NCBI GenBank assembly: GCA_052034005.1
Contig: JBPOJB010000008.1
Location: forward strand, 59,892-123,891
Direction: 5' to 3'
DNA from: JAAYDI01 sp052034005
GTDB lineage: Bacteria; Planctomycetota; Planctomycetia; Pirellulales; Pirellulaceae
DNA length: 64,000 nt
Below, piece after piece: positions 51,473 to 63,036 of this stretch. Made by a program: the position numbers and the translations under genes. Below the pieces are notes generated by a model. It did not search any database. It was not told where the DNA came from and saw only the letters and a program-made list of their open reading frames with translations. Each line of letters opens with the position of its first letter. Positions within the stretch are counted from its first letter, which is position 1.

Positions 51473-54400
51473 TCACGGCTCGCGCTGCCGCCGCAGCGTG
51501 ACCGGACCGAGCAGTCCGGAAGGCAGCAGCGCATCGGTCGCACGGTAGGGACTCCAGGTCGTGTGCGTGTGCCGCGCTTCCGGCGCCAGCGCGGCGTCGC
51601 CGATGAGCCGGTTCGGCCACAGGTTCGCCACCTCGATCTCCAGTTGATTGTCACGGTCGCGGACGGCCGACGTGATGTCCACGCTCCAGGGCGCGCACCA
51701 CACGACCCCCAAGTCGCGGCCGTTGAGCCGGACGCGCGCCAGGTTGTGCACCTGGCCGAGGTCCAGCCGGAGCGCGGTCCCGGCGGCGCGCGCGCCCGCG
51801 GGCAGATCGAACGAACGCCGGTAGGTGGCGATCCCCGAGAAGTGACGCACCGGCTCCGCCGCCTGCTGGCTCCAGTCTTCCAGCCTGGCGAACTGCAGCC
51901 GCCCCGGCCCGCCCTGCGACGCGGGGAACTCGACCTCCCAGCCGCCCTCGACGACGCCGACGGTCTCGGCGCTGGGGAAGTTGCGCGCGCCCGCGGGACT
52001 TGGCGTGGCCGTGCCGTCGGGCGTCCGGAACAGGACGAAGTAGCTCTGATACGGCTCGAACTCCAGCGGGACCTGCAGGCATCCGTCGACCTGGCTGTAC
52101 TCGGGCAACGGCCGGCGCGTGCCGCAGAGCGGATCCCACAGCTCTGGAATGCGCCCCGACACGCGGAAGGTACAGCAGGTCGCCACATGCTCACTGGTGC
52201 GGTTGGCGACGAAGTAGATGTCCCGGTCCGGCAGCACACGGTGCGCGTAGCGGATCGAACCGTCGGCCGTGAAATCGGGCGGCACGCCGCCGTGTGCCAA
52301 CTGCTGGGCGACGGCCTCGTAGGACGGGTAGAGCTCAGGCACCTGCCCGCGCTCCGGTTGGAGCGTCCAGGGCGCCATATCGTACGCGCCCAACTCCCGG
52401 GCGGCGACCCACTGCGCTTCCCCGGGCGCATCTGCCGCAGCCTCCGCGCCGTCCGGCATCCGGCGGGCCCACCAGGACTGATCCGTTACGACTTCGTGCA
52501 GCCGGTTGTCGGCCCCGCGGATCTCCAGGGCACCGATCAGTCCGGCCGGGTTGTCTTCCGCCCCGCCGTTGACGGCGTCCACGCGGATCGTGTTGCGTCC
52601 CGCGCGCAGCAAGGCTGACACGTCGGCGCGGTAGGCCACGTGGAAGTTGTCCCCCTGCAGCGCCAACTGGCCGTTGATCCAGGCCTGGAACCCGTTGTCG
52701 GCGGTCATTTCCAGCTCGGCTGCGGCGATCTGTGTCGCATCGTCCAGTTCGAAATGGCGCTGGAAACCGCATCGCCCGGGCGGTGCGCCCGCCGCCGGGT
52801 TGCCTTCGGGAAACCAGATCCACTGCGCGCGCGTGATCGGATGCACACGCGGCGCGGCCGCCGGTTCACTGCGCAGGTCGCCGCCGAAGATCACCCGACC
52901 CCGACCGCACTGGCGCTGCGTGAGGCGGTCTGGCCGCGGCGTCTCGCCCCACACGCGCCGAACGATGGCCCGGACCTGCTGGTCACACTGCGGGTAATCG
53001 GTCAGGCTGGGCGACCGCTCCGGCGGGCTGCCGACGACGGTGGCGCCGGCCGCGGCCAGGTCCACCACGCGGCGGAGCAGGGCGGGTGTCATCGTGTCGA
53101 AGCCCGGCAGCACCAGCAGCCGGCACGCCAGTCCGCCCGGAAACACCACGCAGCCGTCCTCCACCGTGGCCGATGCCAGCAGCACTTCGGGCGTGCAGGC
53201 CGTGAAGTTATAGCCGCGCCGATCACCCAACAGGCCGTCGAGCGCCGAAGGCGGCGCGCGGAACACGTGCGGCGCACCCTCCGGGACCAGGTAGCAGATG
53301 TCCGCCACGGGGCGGCCCTGCCGCAGCAGGTATTGGCAGCGGGCAAGGTACTCGTGGTAGGCCCGCGCCAGCGGCCACCAGGTTTGCGTCCGTTCCCAGT
53401 GCACGCCGTAGGGACCCATCGTCATGCCGGGGCGCCGATCGAGCCAAGGCTGATGCGCATAGCGATGGAACACCAGTCGGTTGACGCCCGCGCAGAGGGC
53501 CCAGTCGCCCTGATCCTTCATTGCCGCCGGGAACTGCTGCCAGGCCTCCGACGCGTCGGCTGTGAACGCCTCGGCCCCGACGATCGGCCGGCCGGTCGTG
53601 TGCGCGACGGAGGCCGCTTCGATGCAGCTGAACGCGGACTCGAAGCCGCGCCCGCGCGACCAGAACTCGCCCATCGGCACATCGGCGACGCCGCCCAAGG
53701 TCATGTCCCCCGCGGGGTTCATGTCGTACGGCTCGATCGACAGGCCAAAGCCGTGCCGGCGCCCCAGCGCGCGCAGATGCTCGGCGTGCCGCTCGATGAC
53801 CAGCTCCTGCGCGGTGCGACGCAGGTCCCACAGGAAACGCTCGGAGACCTCGCGGCTCTCGACGATGCGCCCCGTCATGGCCGGCAGGTAACGGATCGGG
53901 CTGTACCCGCGCCGCCGCTCGAACTCCACGGCGAAGTCCGCACTCCAGTTCTGGGAACCCATCTCCCAGCTGTCGATGTGCAGCATGGTCCAGCCGACCG
54001 TGCGGTCCAGCGGGCGCGGCCCGATCGTTCGCAGAAGCCGGCCCACGAACGCGTCGAAATGCGCATCCAACGCCGCCGTGTCGAACTTGTCGCACTCCCA
54101 ACCCAGACCCGGCCGGGGCGCGGGGCGCGTGTTCGCGCCGGTGATCCGCCGGCCGAACCGCAGGATCGTCCAGGAGCCGGGCGGCACGTCCCAGACGACG
54201 CGCCCGTCCGACTGCAGCCGGTCGGTCAAGATCACCACGTCCTGCGCCGGAATGACCGCCTCGGGAGGGTCGACCGCGCCGGGCGACGGCGGCATGATGA
54301 ACGGTCGGACGCCGGGCATCGAGGTGTAGGGATCGCGCACGTAGAGCGCCTTCTGGTCCACCTCTTCAATCCGCACGGTCGGGTCGGTTCGGCGCACCGC

Positions 54401-54946
54401 CAGCACCGCCTCGTCCGCGTAGAACGCCAGCCGCGATTGGAGCATCTCGTCGGGCAGTCCCGCCATCCCGAAATAGGGCGGCCGCGGATCGGGCCGGGGC
54501 AGCACGGCGTCGAATCGCACCGGGCCGGTCACCTCGGTCTCGGACGCCACCAGGTGCTGCATCGATTGCTCGGGCGGAACCCACGGTCCACCGCTGCCCG
54601 TCCAGCCGGGTCCGGCGTTGAGCGTGATCGCCAGCCCCAGGCGTTCCGCCTCCTCCACCGCATGGCGCAACAACCCGCACCACGGATCGCTCATGAAGGC
54701 GACCGGCCCGCGCGGAATGCCCACGTCGACCTCCATGATGATCATCCCGCCGATCCCCGCCGCCTGCATCGCCTCGAAGTCAGCCGTCAGACCTTCGCGC
54801 GTCAAGTTGCCGTCCATGATCATCAAGTACACCCACGGTCGGGCGGCGTCCGGCGGCGAAGCGAAGGACTCCTCCATACTCGGTGATGCGGCCGCATTGC
54901 TACAGGCGATGGCGGCCCAGAACAGTGCCGCGTGCAGTGAGCACAT
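51473..54946 (-). CDS. exported GH106-like glycosidase (alpha-L-rhamnosidase type)
   Basis: 1157-residue secreted enzyme. A signal peptide (1-21) is followed by the GH106-like barrel: MDGNLTREGLTADFEAMQAA, VGIPRGPVAFMSDPW and PGWTGSGGPWVPPEQSMQHL are typical. AGVNRLVFHRYAHQPW lies in the middle. Two jelly-roll parts follow, one with FQAWINGQLALQGDN and a last one with VHNLARVRLNGRDLGVVW. GH106 enzymes remove alpha-L-rhamnose from pectin-like or glycoside substrates; the linkage here is unknown. CAGGAG precedes the ATG. It lies 118 bp after the Gfo/Idh gene on the same strand. Confidence 0.82.
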   Translation of the reverse strand: MCSLHAALFWAAIACSNAAASPSMEESFASPPDAARPWVYLMIMDGNLTREGLTADFEAMQAAGIGGMIIMEVDVGIPRGPVAFMSDPWCGLLRHAVEEAERLGLAITLNAGPGWTGSGGPWVPPEQSMQHLVASETEVTGPVRFDAVLPRPDPRPPYFGMAGLPDEMLQSRLAFYADEAVLAVRRTDPTVRIEEVDQKALYVRDPYTSMPGVRPFIMPPSPGAVDPPEAVIPAQDVVILTDRLQSDGRVVWDVPPGSWTILRFGRRITGANTRPAPRPGLGWECDKFDTAALDAHFDAFVGRLLRTIGPRPLDRTVGWTMLHIDSWEMGSQNWSADFAVEFERRRGYSPIRYLPAMTGRIVESREVSERFLWDLRRTAQELVIERHAEHLRALGRRHGFGLSIEPYDMNPAGDMTLGGVADVPMGEFWSRGRGFESAFSCIEAASVAHTTGRPIVGAEAFTADASEAWQQFPAAMKDQGDWALCAGVNRLVFHRYAHQPWLDRRPGMTMGPYGVHWERTQTWWPLARAYHEYLARCQYLLRQGRPVADICYLVPEGAPHVFRAPPSALDGLLGDRRGYNFTACTPEVLLASATVEDGCVVFPGGLACRLLVLPGFDTMTPALLRRVVDLAAAGATVVGSPPERSPSLTDYPQCDQQVRAIVRRVWGETPRPDRLTQRQCGRGRVIFGGDLRSEPAAAPRVHPITRAQWIWFPEGNPAAGAPPGRCGFQRHFELDDATQIAAAELEMTADNGFQAWINGQLALQGDNFHVAYRADVSALLRAGRNTIRVDAVNGGAEDNPAGLIGALEIRGADNRLHEVVTDQSWWARRMPDGAEAAADAPGEAQWVAARELGAYDMAPWTLQPERGQVPELYPSYEAVAQQLAHGGVPPDFTADGSIRYAHRVLPDRDIYFVANRTSEHVATCCTFRVSGRIPELWDPLCGTRRPLPEYSQVDGCLQVPLEFEPYQSYFVLFRTPDGTATPSPAGARNFPSAETVGVVEGGWEVEFPASQGGPGRLQFARLEDWSQQAAEPVRHFSGIATYRRSFDLPAGARAAGTALRLDLGQVHNLARVRLNGRDLGVVWCAPWSVDITSAVRDRDNQLEIEVANLWPNRLIGDAALAPEARHTHTTWSPYRATDALLPSGLLGPVTLRRQREP

Positions 54947-54977
54947 GGGAGACTCCTGGGGGGGCGTCTTTGGGGTT

Positions 54978-54987
54978 TCGTTAACGA
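54978..54987. promoter_or_regulatory. TCGTTAACGA palindrome before the GH106-like gene
   Basis: A perfect 10-base palindrome 32-41 bases upstream of the start codon. LacI-type repressors often bind sites with such a CGTTAACG core, but no repressor gene is near. Confidence 0.3.
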
Positions 54988-55064
54988 TCGGACAGTCACG
55001 GGGCAGGGCAGGGGACGGACTTAATGCATGGGGTTGCGGACCGCCTGAAAGCCGCCGTGGGCAA

Positions 55065-56432
<1,368 letters not shown>

Positions 56433-56464
56433 GGCGTGATCTCCTGGGGGTTCGCGTGGCGTAA

Positions 56465-56487
56465 GGAACGTTCCGTGCCCTATTGTA
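56465..56487 (-). promoter_or_regulatory. -10 box and GGAACGTTCC palindrome before the Gfo/Idh gene
   Basis: On the minus strand TACAAT (56482-56487) is a likely -10 box. A perfect palindrome GGAACGTTCC (56465-56474) would cover the start of transcription, where a repressor could act. The -35 box is poor. Confidence 0.4.
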
Positions 56488-56640
56488 ACCCGTCCCAGCC
56501 GGCTGTGGTGCCCGACTCGCCGGCACGCGAATTCCGCCCCATTTCGAACCCGCCGGGTGTACAACAGCCGGGGCGCCTGGATAAGCTAGTAGGAGCCTAT
56601 TTTATCGCGTTCCTCTGTCTGGTCTGGTGGTGCCATCATC

Positions 56641-59109
56641 ATGAACAAAACAAAGTGCTCTGTGTTGCTGTTGACATGCGGACTCTTGACGAGTTGGGCG
56701 GCCACCCCGGTGCTGGCTCAGCCCGCGGGGCCCGGGTCTCGCTCGGGTGGCGGCGAGCGTTCGGCGACCGGCGACGAATCGAAATCGGGCGTCAAACCAT
56801 ACGACGAGGTCATCACGAAGCAAGCCGTGTCGAAACCGGGCCTGTTCTTGACGCACCAGGTCGGCGACAAGCTGTATTACGAAATCGAGCCGACCCGGTT
56901 CGGCAAGGACATGCTGTGGGTCACGCAGATTGAACAGACGGCGGCGGGGTTCAGTTATGCGGGCATGCCGGTCGGCGACCGGGTGGTGCGGTGGGAGTTG
57001 CGTAACGAGCAGGTTCTGCTGCGGGACGTGAAGTACGAGATCCGGGCGGACGTGCAGGATTCCGTGAAGATGGCGGTGGAAGCCACGAGCGTTGCGCCGA
57101 TCATCAAGACATTTCCGGTCAAAGCCTGGGGCAAGGACAAAGCGGCGGTGATCGAAGTCCAGAGCCTGTTCACCGGAGATGTGACGGAGTTCAGCGCGCA
57201 ACGCGTGCTCAACGCTTCCGGGCTGGACGCGAGCCGGTCGTTCCTCGAGGAGATCAAGGCCTTCCCCAACAACCTTGAGACCAAGGTGCTGGCGACGTAT
57301 CGCTTGGGGGGCGGCGGATCGGGCGACGGCGCGTCCCCGTCCTCGCGGGGTCCGCGTCGCGACCCGACACAATCGGCCGTCACGGTGCTGCTCCATCACA
57401 GCATGATGATCCTGCCCGAGGTGCCCATGGCGCCGCGCGTGCATGACGCGCGTGTCGGCTTCTTCACGGTCGGGTTCGAGGACTACGGCGACATCGAGAA
57501 CCATCAGGTGGAGAATGTGCGGTTCATCACCCGCTGGCGGCTCGAGAAGCAGGATCCGGCGGCCGACCTGTCGGAGCCGAAGCAGCCGATCGTGTTCTAC
57601 GTGGGCCGCGAAGTGCCCGACAAGTGGAAGGAGTACGTGCGGAAAGGGATCGAATCCTGGCAACCGGCGTTCGAAAAGGCGGGCTTCAAGAACGCCATCA
57701 TCGGCAAGCTGGCCCCGAGCATCCACGAGGACCCCAACTGGGACGCCGAAGACGCCCGGATCTCGTCGGTCCGCTGGCTTCCCTCCACCATCGAAAACGC
57801 CTTCGGACCGCACGTGCACGACCCGCGGAGCGGCGAGATCCTGGAGGCGGACGTGCGGATCTACCACAACGTCATGAAACTGGCGCGCGATTGGTACTTC
57901 GTGCAGGCCTCGCCCAACGACCCGCGCGCCCAGAAACTGCCCCTGCCCGACGAACTCATGGGCGAACTGCTCACCTACATCGTGGCCCACGAGATCGGCC
58001 ATTCGCTGGGGTTCCCCCACAACATGAAGGCGTCCTCGGCGTACACGGTCGAGAACTTGCGGAACGCGGAGTTCACGAAGGCGAACGGCGTGGAGGCGTC
58101 CATCATGGACTACGGACGCTACAACTACGTGGCCCAGCCGGGCGACGGCGCGGCGCTGATCCCGATCGTAGGCCCCTATGACTACTTCGCCGTCGAATGG
58201 GGATACCGGCAGTACAACAGCAAGGAAGAGGAGGACAAAGGGCTGGCCGAACTGGTGGCCCAACAGAAGACCAACCCGGTCCTGCGGTTCGGCGACGCCG
58301 ATCCGAGCGAAGACCCCACGCGCCAGACCGAGGACTTGGGACGCGATTCCATCGAGGCCACCCGCCTGGGCCTGGCCAACATCGACCGCGTCGCCGAGTA
58401 CCTTGTCGCGGCCACCTGCCAACCCAACCGGGACTACAGCCTGTTGCGCAACATGTACGACCAACTGCTGGCCCAGCGCAACCGCGAGCTGGGCCACGTG
58501 ACCGCCATGGTCGGCGGTTTCGAGCAGATCAACCTGTACTACGGCGACGCGGACCAGGTCTATCATCCGATCCCGGTCGACCGGCAACGCGAGGCGGTCG
58601 CGTTCCTGGTCCAGCAGGCGTTCCAGACCCCCGCCAAGCTGGTCGACCCGCAGATCACGCTGCGTCTCGAGGCCAGCGGCGTGGCAGAACGCGTTCTCAG
58701 CAGCCAGCAAGCCATCCTTCGTTCGCTGATCAACGAGAGCCGGTTGCGACGCATGGCCGAATACGCCCAGCGCACCGGCGGCGACCCAGCAGCCGTCTAC
58801 ACACCCGCTCAATTGCTGGCCGACCTGACCCAAGGTATCTGGACCGAACTGGACGCCGAGAGACCGCAGATCGATCTGTATCGCCGCAACCTGCAGCGCG
58901 CCTACACGGACCTGCTCGCCTCGCAGGTGACTGTCCGCACGGCGAACTCCGACCTGCCCGGCCTCGCGCGACTGGTACTCGTATCGCTCCGTAGAGAGCT
59001 CGCGACCAAAGCGGTAATCCCGGACTTGGACCCGGTGATCCAAGCCCACCTCCGACAGGTGGCCGCCACGATCGACGCCGCGCTGGATGTCCAGGCCGCC
59101 CGAACGTAG
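56641..59109 (+). CDS. exported zinc metalloprotease (DUF5117/DUF4953 type)
   Basis: 822-residue protein. Signal peptide 1-26 (SVLLLTCGLLTSWAATPVLA). The N-terminal half is of DUF5117 type (FLTHQVGDKLYYEIEP, GMPVGDRVVRWELR). The metalloprotease core has HEIGHSLGFPHNMKAS, a metzincin-like HExxHxxG motif, and the Met-turn-like VEASIMDYGRYNYVAQ. It fits exported zinc peptidases found in Bacteroidetes and Planctomycetes. No strong ribosome-binding site is present; GGTGG lies 10 bases before the ATG. It is divergent from the Gfo/Idh gene. Confidence 0.88.
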   Translation: MNKTKCSVLLLTCGLLTSWAATPVLAQPAGPGSRSGGGERSATGDESKSGVKPYDEVITKQAVSKPGLFLTHQVGDKLYYEIEPTRFGKDMLWVTQIEQTAAGFSYAGMPVGDRVVRWELRNEQVLLRDVKYEIRADVQDSVKMAVEATSVAPIIKTFPVKAWGKDKAAVIEVQSLFTGDVTEFSAQRVLNASGLDASRSFLEEIKAFPNNLETKVLATYRLGGGGSGDGASPSSRGPRRDPTQSAVTVLLHHSMMILPEVPMAPRVHDARVGFFTVGFEDYGDIENHQVENVRFITRWRLEKQDPAADLSEPKQPIVFYVGREVPDKWKEYVRKGIESWQPAFEKAGFKNAIIGKLAPSIHEDPNWDAEDARISSVRWLPSTIENAFGPHVHDPRSGEILEADVRIYHNVMKLARDWYFVQASPNDPRAQKLPLPDELMGELLTYIVAHEIGHSLGFPHNMKASSAYTVENLRNAEFTKANGVEASIMDYGRYNYVAQPGDGAALIPIVGPYDYFAVEWGYRQYNSKEEEDKGLAELVAQQKTNPVLRFGDADPSEDPTRQTEDLGRDSIEATRLGLANIDRVAEYLVAATCQPNRDYSLLRNMYDQLLAQRNRELGHVTAMVGGFEQINLYYGDADQVYHPIPVDRQREAVAFLVQQAFQTPAKLVDPQITLRLEASGVAERVLSSQQAILRSLINESRLRRMAEYAQRTGGDPAAVYTPAQLLADLTQGIWTELDAERPQIDLYRRNLQRAYTDLLASQVTVRTANSDLPGLARLVLVSLRRELATKAVIPDLDPVIQAHLRQVAATIDAALDVQAART

Positions 59110-59315
59110 GTGGCCACCGGGCCGTCCGCGGCCCCGCGCCGCGGCCCCGAACAAGTTGATTCAGACGGGACGGCGGGACACGTCACAGACGGCGTGGGCG
59201 CCGCATGCTTGTCCGCCCCGTCGGGATCGGTTCTGATGGGTAAATCGCGCCTGCACGTGGGCGTGCCGTGCCTAGACCGCGCGTCGCGCACGCGCCTTTC
59301 CCGGGAGGATCTCCG

Positions 59316-62300
59316 ATGACTCGCCGCCGTCCGGCCCCCTTGCTGCTGTGCCTCATGACCCTCCTCGCCTGCTGGATCGTCCAGGCGTTCGATCGCGCGG
59401 AGGCCGCCACCGCCACCGAGCAGGAGATGCAGGCCGCCCACGCCTGGGCGTCCGCGCACCTTGTGCCCGCCGCGGGTGACGCGGCCGTGACCGCGCCCTT
59501 CTCGTTCCGCTACGGCGGCACGCCGTCGTCCGAACTGCTGGCCCAGTGGGACTGTAGGCGGACCTACGACCAGCTCGACGGGCAGCGTACGCAGTGCACG
59601 CTCGTCTGGACCGATCCTGCCTCCCAGTTGCAGGTGCGCTGCGTGGGCATCGCCTATGGCGACTTCCCGGTCGTCGAGTGGACGTTGTATTTCCGCAACC
59701 GCGGCTCGGCCGACACGCCGATCATCGAGCAGATCCTGGCCCTGGACGACCGTTGGCAGCGCAACGGCGAGGACGAGGAGTTCCTGTTGCATCACGGCGT
59801 GGGTTCGCCGGCCGACGGCTCGGACTACGGGCCGCTGCAAACGCCGTTGGGTCCGGCGGCGACGCGGCGCATCAGCGCGGCCGGCGGGCGGCCGACCAAC
59901 ACGGACCTCTGCTATTTCAACCTGCAGTGGGGCGCGCAGGGCGTGATCCTGGCTGTCGGCTGGCCGGGCCAATGGGCGGCCGAATTCACGCGGGACCAGG
60001 CGTCCAGCGTGCGGGTGACGGCCGGACAGGAGCTGACCCATTTCAGGCTGCGGCCGGACGAGGAAGTGCGCTCGCCGCTCATGGCGCTGCTGTTCTGGCA
60101 GGGCGATCGCCTGCACGGCCAGAACCTGTGGCGGCGCTGGATGATGGCCCACAGCATGCCGCGGCCGGGCGGCAAATTGCCGCCGCCCCAATTCGTCGCG
60201 TCCAGCTCGCGCGCCTATGAGGAGATGATCGGCGCCAACGAGGCGAACCAGATCATGCATATCGACCGCTACCTGGAAGAACGGCTGCCGCTCAAGTACT
60301 GGTGGATGGACGCCGGTTGGTACATCCAGCAGCACGGCTGGCCGCAGGTCGGCACCTGGGAGGTCGACCCGAAGCGGTTCCCGCACGGGTTCCGCCCCAT
60401 CAGCCGGCACGCGCACCAGCACGGCGTGAAGACGCTGGTCTGGTTCGAGCCGGAGCGGGTGACGCCCGGGACGTGGCTGTACGAACAGCATCCGCAGTGG
60501 CTGCTGGCGGGCCAACCCCAAGACCACCCGCTGGCGGGCATGCACGGCTGGACCTCGCACGAACTGGGCACGGAACCGTGCGTCTCGCACAACCCGACCG
60601 ACCAGGTCCGCACCATGGCCAACATCCGCTGGACACCAGGCCGGATGAGTTTTCACCCGGGCGGTCATGGGGAGTACGCCGTGGTGCGCTGGATCGCTCC
60701 GCAGGCCGGCGCCTACGACGTCCAGGCCACGTTCCTGGCCATCGACCGGGAGACGACCACCGACGTGCACGTGCTGCACAACGGCCAGCCGCTCTGGGAC
60801 GACAAGATCCGCCTCGACGGGCGCGGTCCGCAGGCGAGCTACGAACGAGAGCTTGAGGTCGCGGTCGGCGACACGGTCGATTGCGTCGTGGGGTGGGGCA
60901 ACGGCACGCACATCTGCGACTCGACCGGCCTGGAGTTCCGCCTGACCGACGCCCAAGGCCACACGTACGATGCGGCCCGGGAGTTCCGCACGGACCCGGC
61001 GGCCGGCGGCCCGTGGCGCTACGGCTACCTGGCAAGCGCCGCCAGGCCCGACGTGGCCACGTTCCGCCCGCTGGACCACCTAGGGCAGCCGGGTCAGGAG
61101 GGCACGCGGCTGCTGAACCTGGGCGATCCGGCCGCCCGCGCGTGGTTGACCGACCACGTGGACCGGCTGCTCACCGAGCAGGGCATCGACCTGTATCGGC
61201 AGGATTTCAACATGGATCCGCTGGCCTACTGGCGGGCCAACGACGCGCCGGACCGCCAGGGGATCACCGAGATCCAGCATGTGACCGGCTACCTGGCGTA
61301 CTGGGACGAACTGCGCCGCCGCCATCCCGAGATGCTGATCGACACGTGCGCCTCGGGCGGGCGGCGCAACGACCTGGAGACCCTGCGCCGCGCGGTGCCC
61401 TTGTGGCGAAGCGATTACGCGTTCGAGCCGGTCGGGCACCAGTGCATGACCTACGGGATCTCGTTGTGGATTCCCTACCACGGCACCGGCACGGTGGCGT
61501 GCGCGGACGCCAAGTACTACGGCGGGGGCGTCACGCCGGTCGAGCCTTACGCATTCTGGAGCAACGTCTCGCCCAGCCTGGGGTCCGGGATCGACATCCG
61601 CGTGCGCGAGTTGGATTACGACGCGCTGCGGCGACTGGTCGGGCAGTGGCAGTCGGTCAACCGCTTCTATTACGGCGACTACTACCCGTTGACGCCCTAC
61701 ACGCGCGACAACACAACCTGGATCGCCTGGCAGTTCCACGATCCGGAGACCAACCAGGGCACCGTGCAGGCGTTCCGACGCGCCGAGTGCCCGGCGCCCA
61801 CCACGACGCTCCGACTGCGCGGCCTCGATCCGGACGCCCAGTATGAAGTGGCGCAGTTCGACGTGGAGGGGACGGGCACGCACCCCGGGCGGGCGCTGAT
61901 GGACGAGGGCCTGTCCGTGTCGCTGCCCGAACGGCCGGGCGCGGCCATTTTCACGTATCGGCGAGTGCTCACGCATCCGGGGCTGGCCGACTCGCTGCAG
62001 TCGATCACTGAGCCGGAGTTGATGGACTACAGCCGGCATCTGGCCAGCGACGCGATGGAAGGCCGCCGGATGGGGAGCCGCGGCGGCACGGCGGCGGGCG
62101 ACTATCTGGCCCAAGAGCTGAAAGACCTGGGACTGCTCCCGGGCGGGCCGGACGGCCAGTACATCCAGGACGGCGGCAACGGGTGCCGCAACATCCTGGG
62201 CCTGCTCCCGGGCGGCGACCCGGCGGTGGCGCAGGAGTACGTCATCCTGGGCGCCCACTACGATCACGTGGGGGTGCGGCGGCGGCGCGGTCCGGACGGC

Positions 62301-62927
62301 GAGAAGGTCGAGGTTTACAACGGGGCGAACGACAACGCCAGCGGCGTGGCGGGCGTCCTGGAAATCGCCGAGGCCATGGCCCAGCTTCCGCAGCCCCCGC
62401 GCCGCAGCCTGCTGTTCGCCCTGTGGGACGGCGAGGAATACGGTTTCGTCGGCTCGACCTACTTCGTCAAACACCCGACCGTCCCGTTGGAGCAGGTAAC
62501 CGGCGTTGTGATCGTCGACATGATCGGCCGCGCGGTCGATGACCGGCTGATCATCTGGGGGACCGGCACGGCCCAGGGCTGGCCCGAGATCTTCCATGCC
62601 GGCAACGCCCAGCCGCAACTGACGCTGGACCTGCGGCCGTTCACCATGCTGTTGTCGGACCATGTACCCTTCTTCTCACGAGGCATCCCGACCGTGCTGG
62701 CCTGTACCGGCATGTTTCCGGAACTGCACCAGGTGACGGACGACGTCGAGCTGCTCAACCCGGACGGCATGCGCCGCGCCGCCCAGTTGCTCCAAGGCGT
62801 CGTCCTCGAGTTGGCCAACCGGCCGGCACGCCTGACGTTTGACGAGTCCGCCCGCCGCGACGTGACCCAGGACGTGTACCGGCAGGCAGACGACCCGCCG
62901 CCGCAGCGGCGCCGCCGGCGCGAGTAG
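59316..62927 (+). CDS. GH36-type alpha-galactosidase fused to M28 peptidase
   Basis: 1203-residue exported protein. After a signal (LLLCLMTLLACWIVQAF) come the GH36 N-terminal beta domain (to about 260) and the barrel, with nucleophile Asp630 (YRQDFN), GGRRND (Asp686) and the acid/base Asp700 (WRSDY). A beta-sandwich of about 110 residues is inserted in the barrel (about 437-548, VDCVVGWGNGTHICDSTGLE). From about 895 an M28 zinc peptidase follows with all ligands: His981 (GAHYDH), Asp1006 (ANDNASG), Glu1040/1041 (DGEEYG), Asp1068 and His1116 (SDHVPF). The frame is continuous. GGAGG precedes the ATG at 59316. Confidence 0.88.
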   Translation: MTRRRPAPLLLCLMTLLACWIVQAFDRAEAATATEQEMQAAHAWASAHLVPAAGDAAVTAPFSFRYGGTPSSELLAQWDCRRTYDQLDGQRTQCTLVWTDPASQLQVRCVGIAYGDFPVVEWTLYFRNRGSADTPIIEQILALDDRWQRNGEDEEFLLHHGVGSPADGSDYGPLQTPLGPAATRRISAAGGRPTNTDLCYFNLQWGAQGVILAVGWPGQWAAEFTRDQASSVRVTAGQELTHFRLRPDEEVRSPLMALLFWQGDRLHGQNLWRRWMMAHSMPRPGGKLPPPQFVASSSRAYEEMIGANEANQIMHIDRYLEERLPLKYWWMDAGWYIQQHGWPQVGTWEVDPKRFPHGFRPISRHAHQHGVKTLVWFEPERVTPGTWLYEQHPQWLLAGQPQDHPLAGMHGWTSHELGTEPCVSHNPTDQVRTMANIRWTPGRMSFHPGGHGEYAVVRWIAPQAGAYDVQATFLAIDRETTTDVHVLHNGQPLWDDKIRLDGRGPQASYERELEVAVGDTVDCVVGWGNGTHICDSTGLEFRLTDAQGHTYDAAREFRTDPAAGGPWRYGYLASAARPDVATFRPLDHLGQPGQEGTRLLNLGDPAARAWLTDHVDRLLTEQGIDLYRQDFNMDPLAYWRANDAPDRQGITEIQHVTGYLAYWDELRRRHPEMLIDTCASGGRRNDLETLRRAVPLWRSDYAFEPVGHQCMTYGISLWIPYHGTGTVACADAKYYGGGVTPVEPYAFWSNVSPSLGSGIDIRVRELDYDALRRLVGQWQSVNRFYYGDYYPLTPYTRDNTTWIAWQFHDPETNQGTVQAFRRAECPAPTTTLRLRGLDPDAQYEVAQFDVEGTGTHPGRALMDEGLSVSLPERPGAAIFTYRRVLTHPGLADSLQSITEPELMDYSRHLASDAMEGRRMGSRGGTAAGDYLAQELKDLGLLPGGPDGQYIQDGGNGCRNILGLLPGGDPAVAQEYVILGAHYDHVGVRRRRGPDGEKVEVYNGANDNASGVAGVLEIAEAMAQLPQPPRRSLLFALWDGEEYGFVGSTYFVKHPTVPLEQVTGVVIVDMIGRAVDDRLIIWGTGTAQGWPEIFHAGNAQPQLTLDLRPFTMLLSDHVPFFSRGIPTVLACTGMFPELHQVTDDVELLNPDGMRRAAQLLQGVVLELANRPARLTFDESARRDVTQDVYRQADDPPPQRRRRRE

Positions 62928-63036
62928 ACGCCAGGCCGGCGGGATGTGGCCTCCACTGAGCGTCTATCGCCGGTCGTCTTTCCATGTTATGCTGCCAGCC
63001 GCGTTGAGCTTGTGACCTGCCGGAAGGAGTCGTCCC

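Noticed and set aside
52640..54886. 748-codon open frame on the plus strand, opposite the GH106-like gene
   Set aside because: Same effect. The translation has no motif, while the minus strand encodes a full-length enzyme with a signal peptide.
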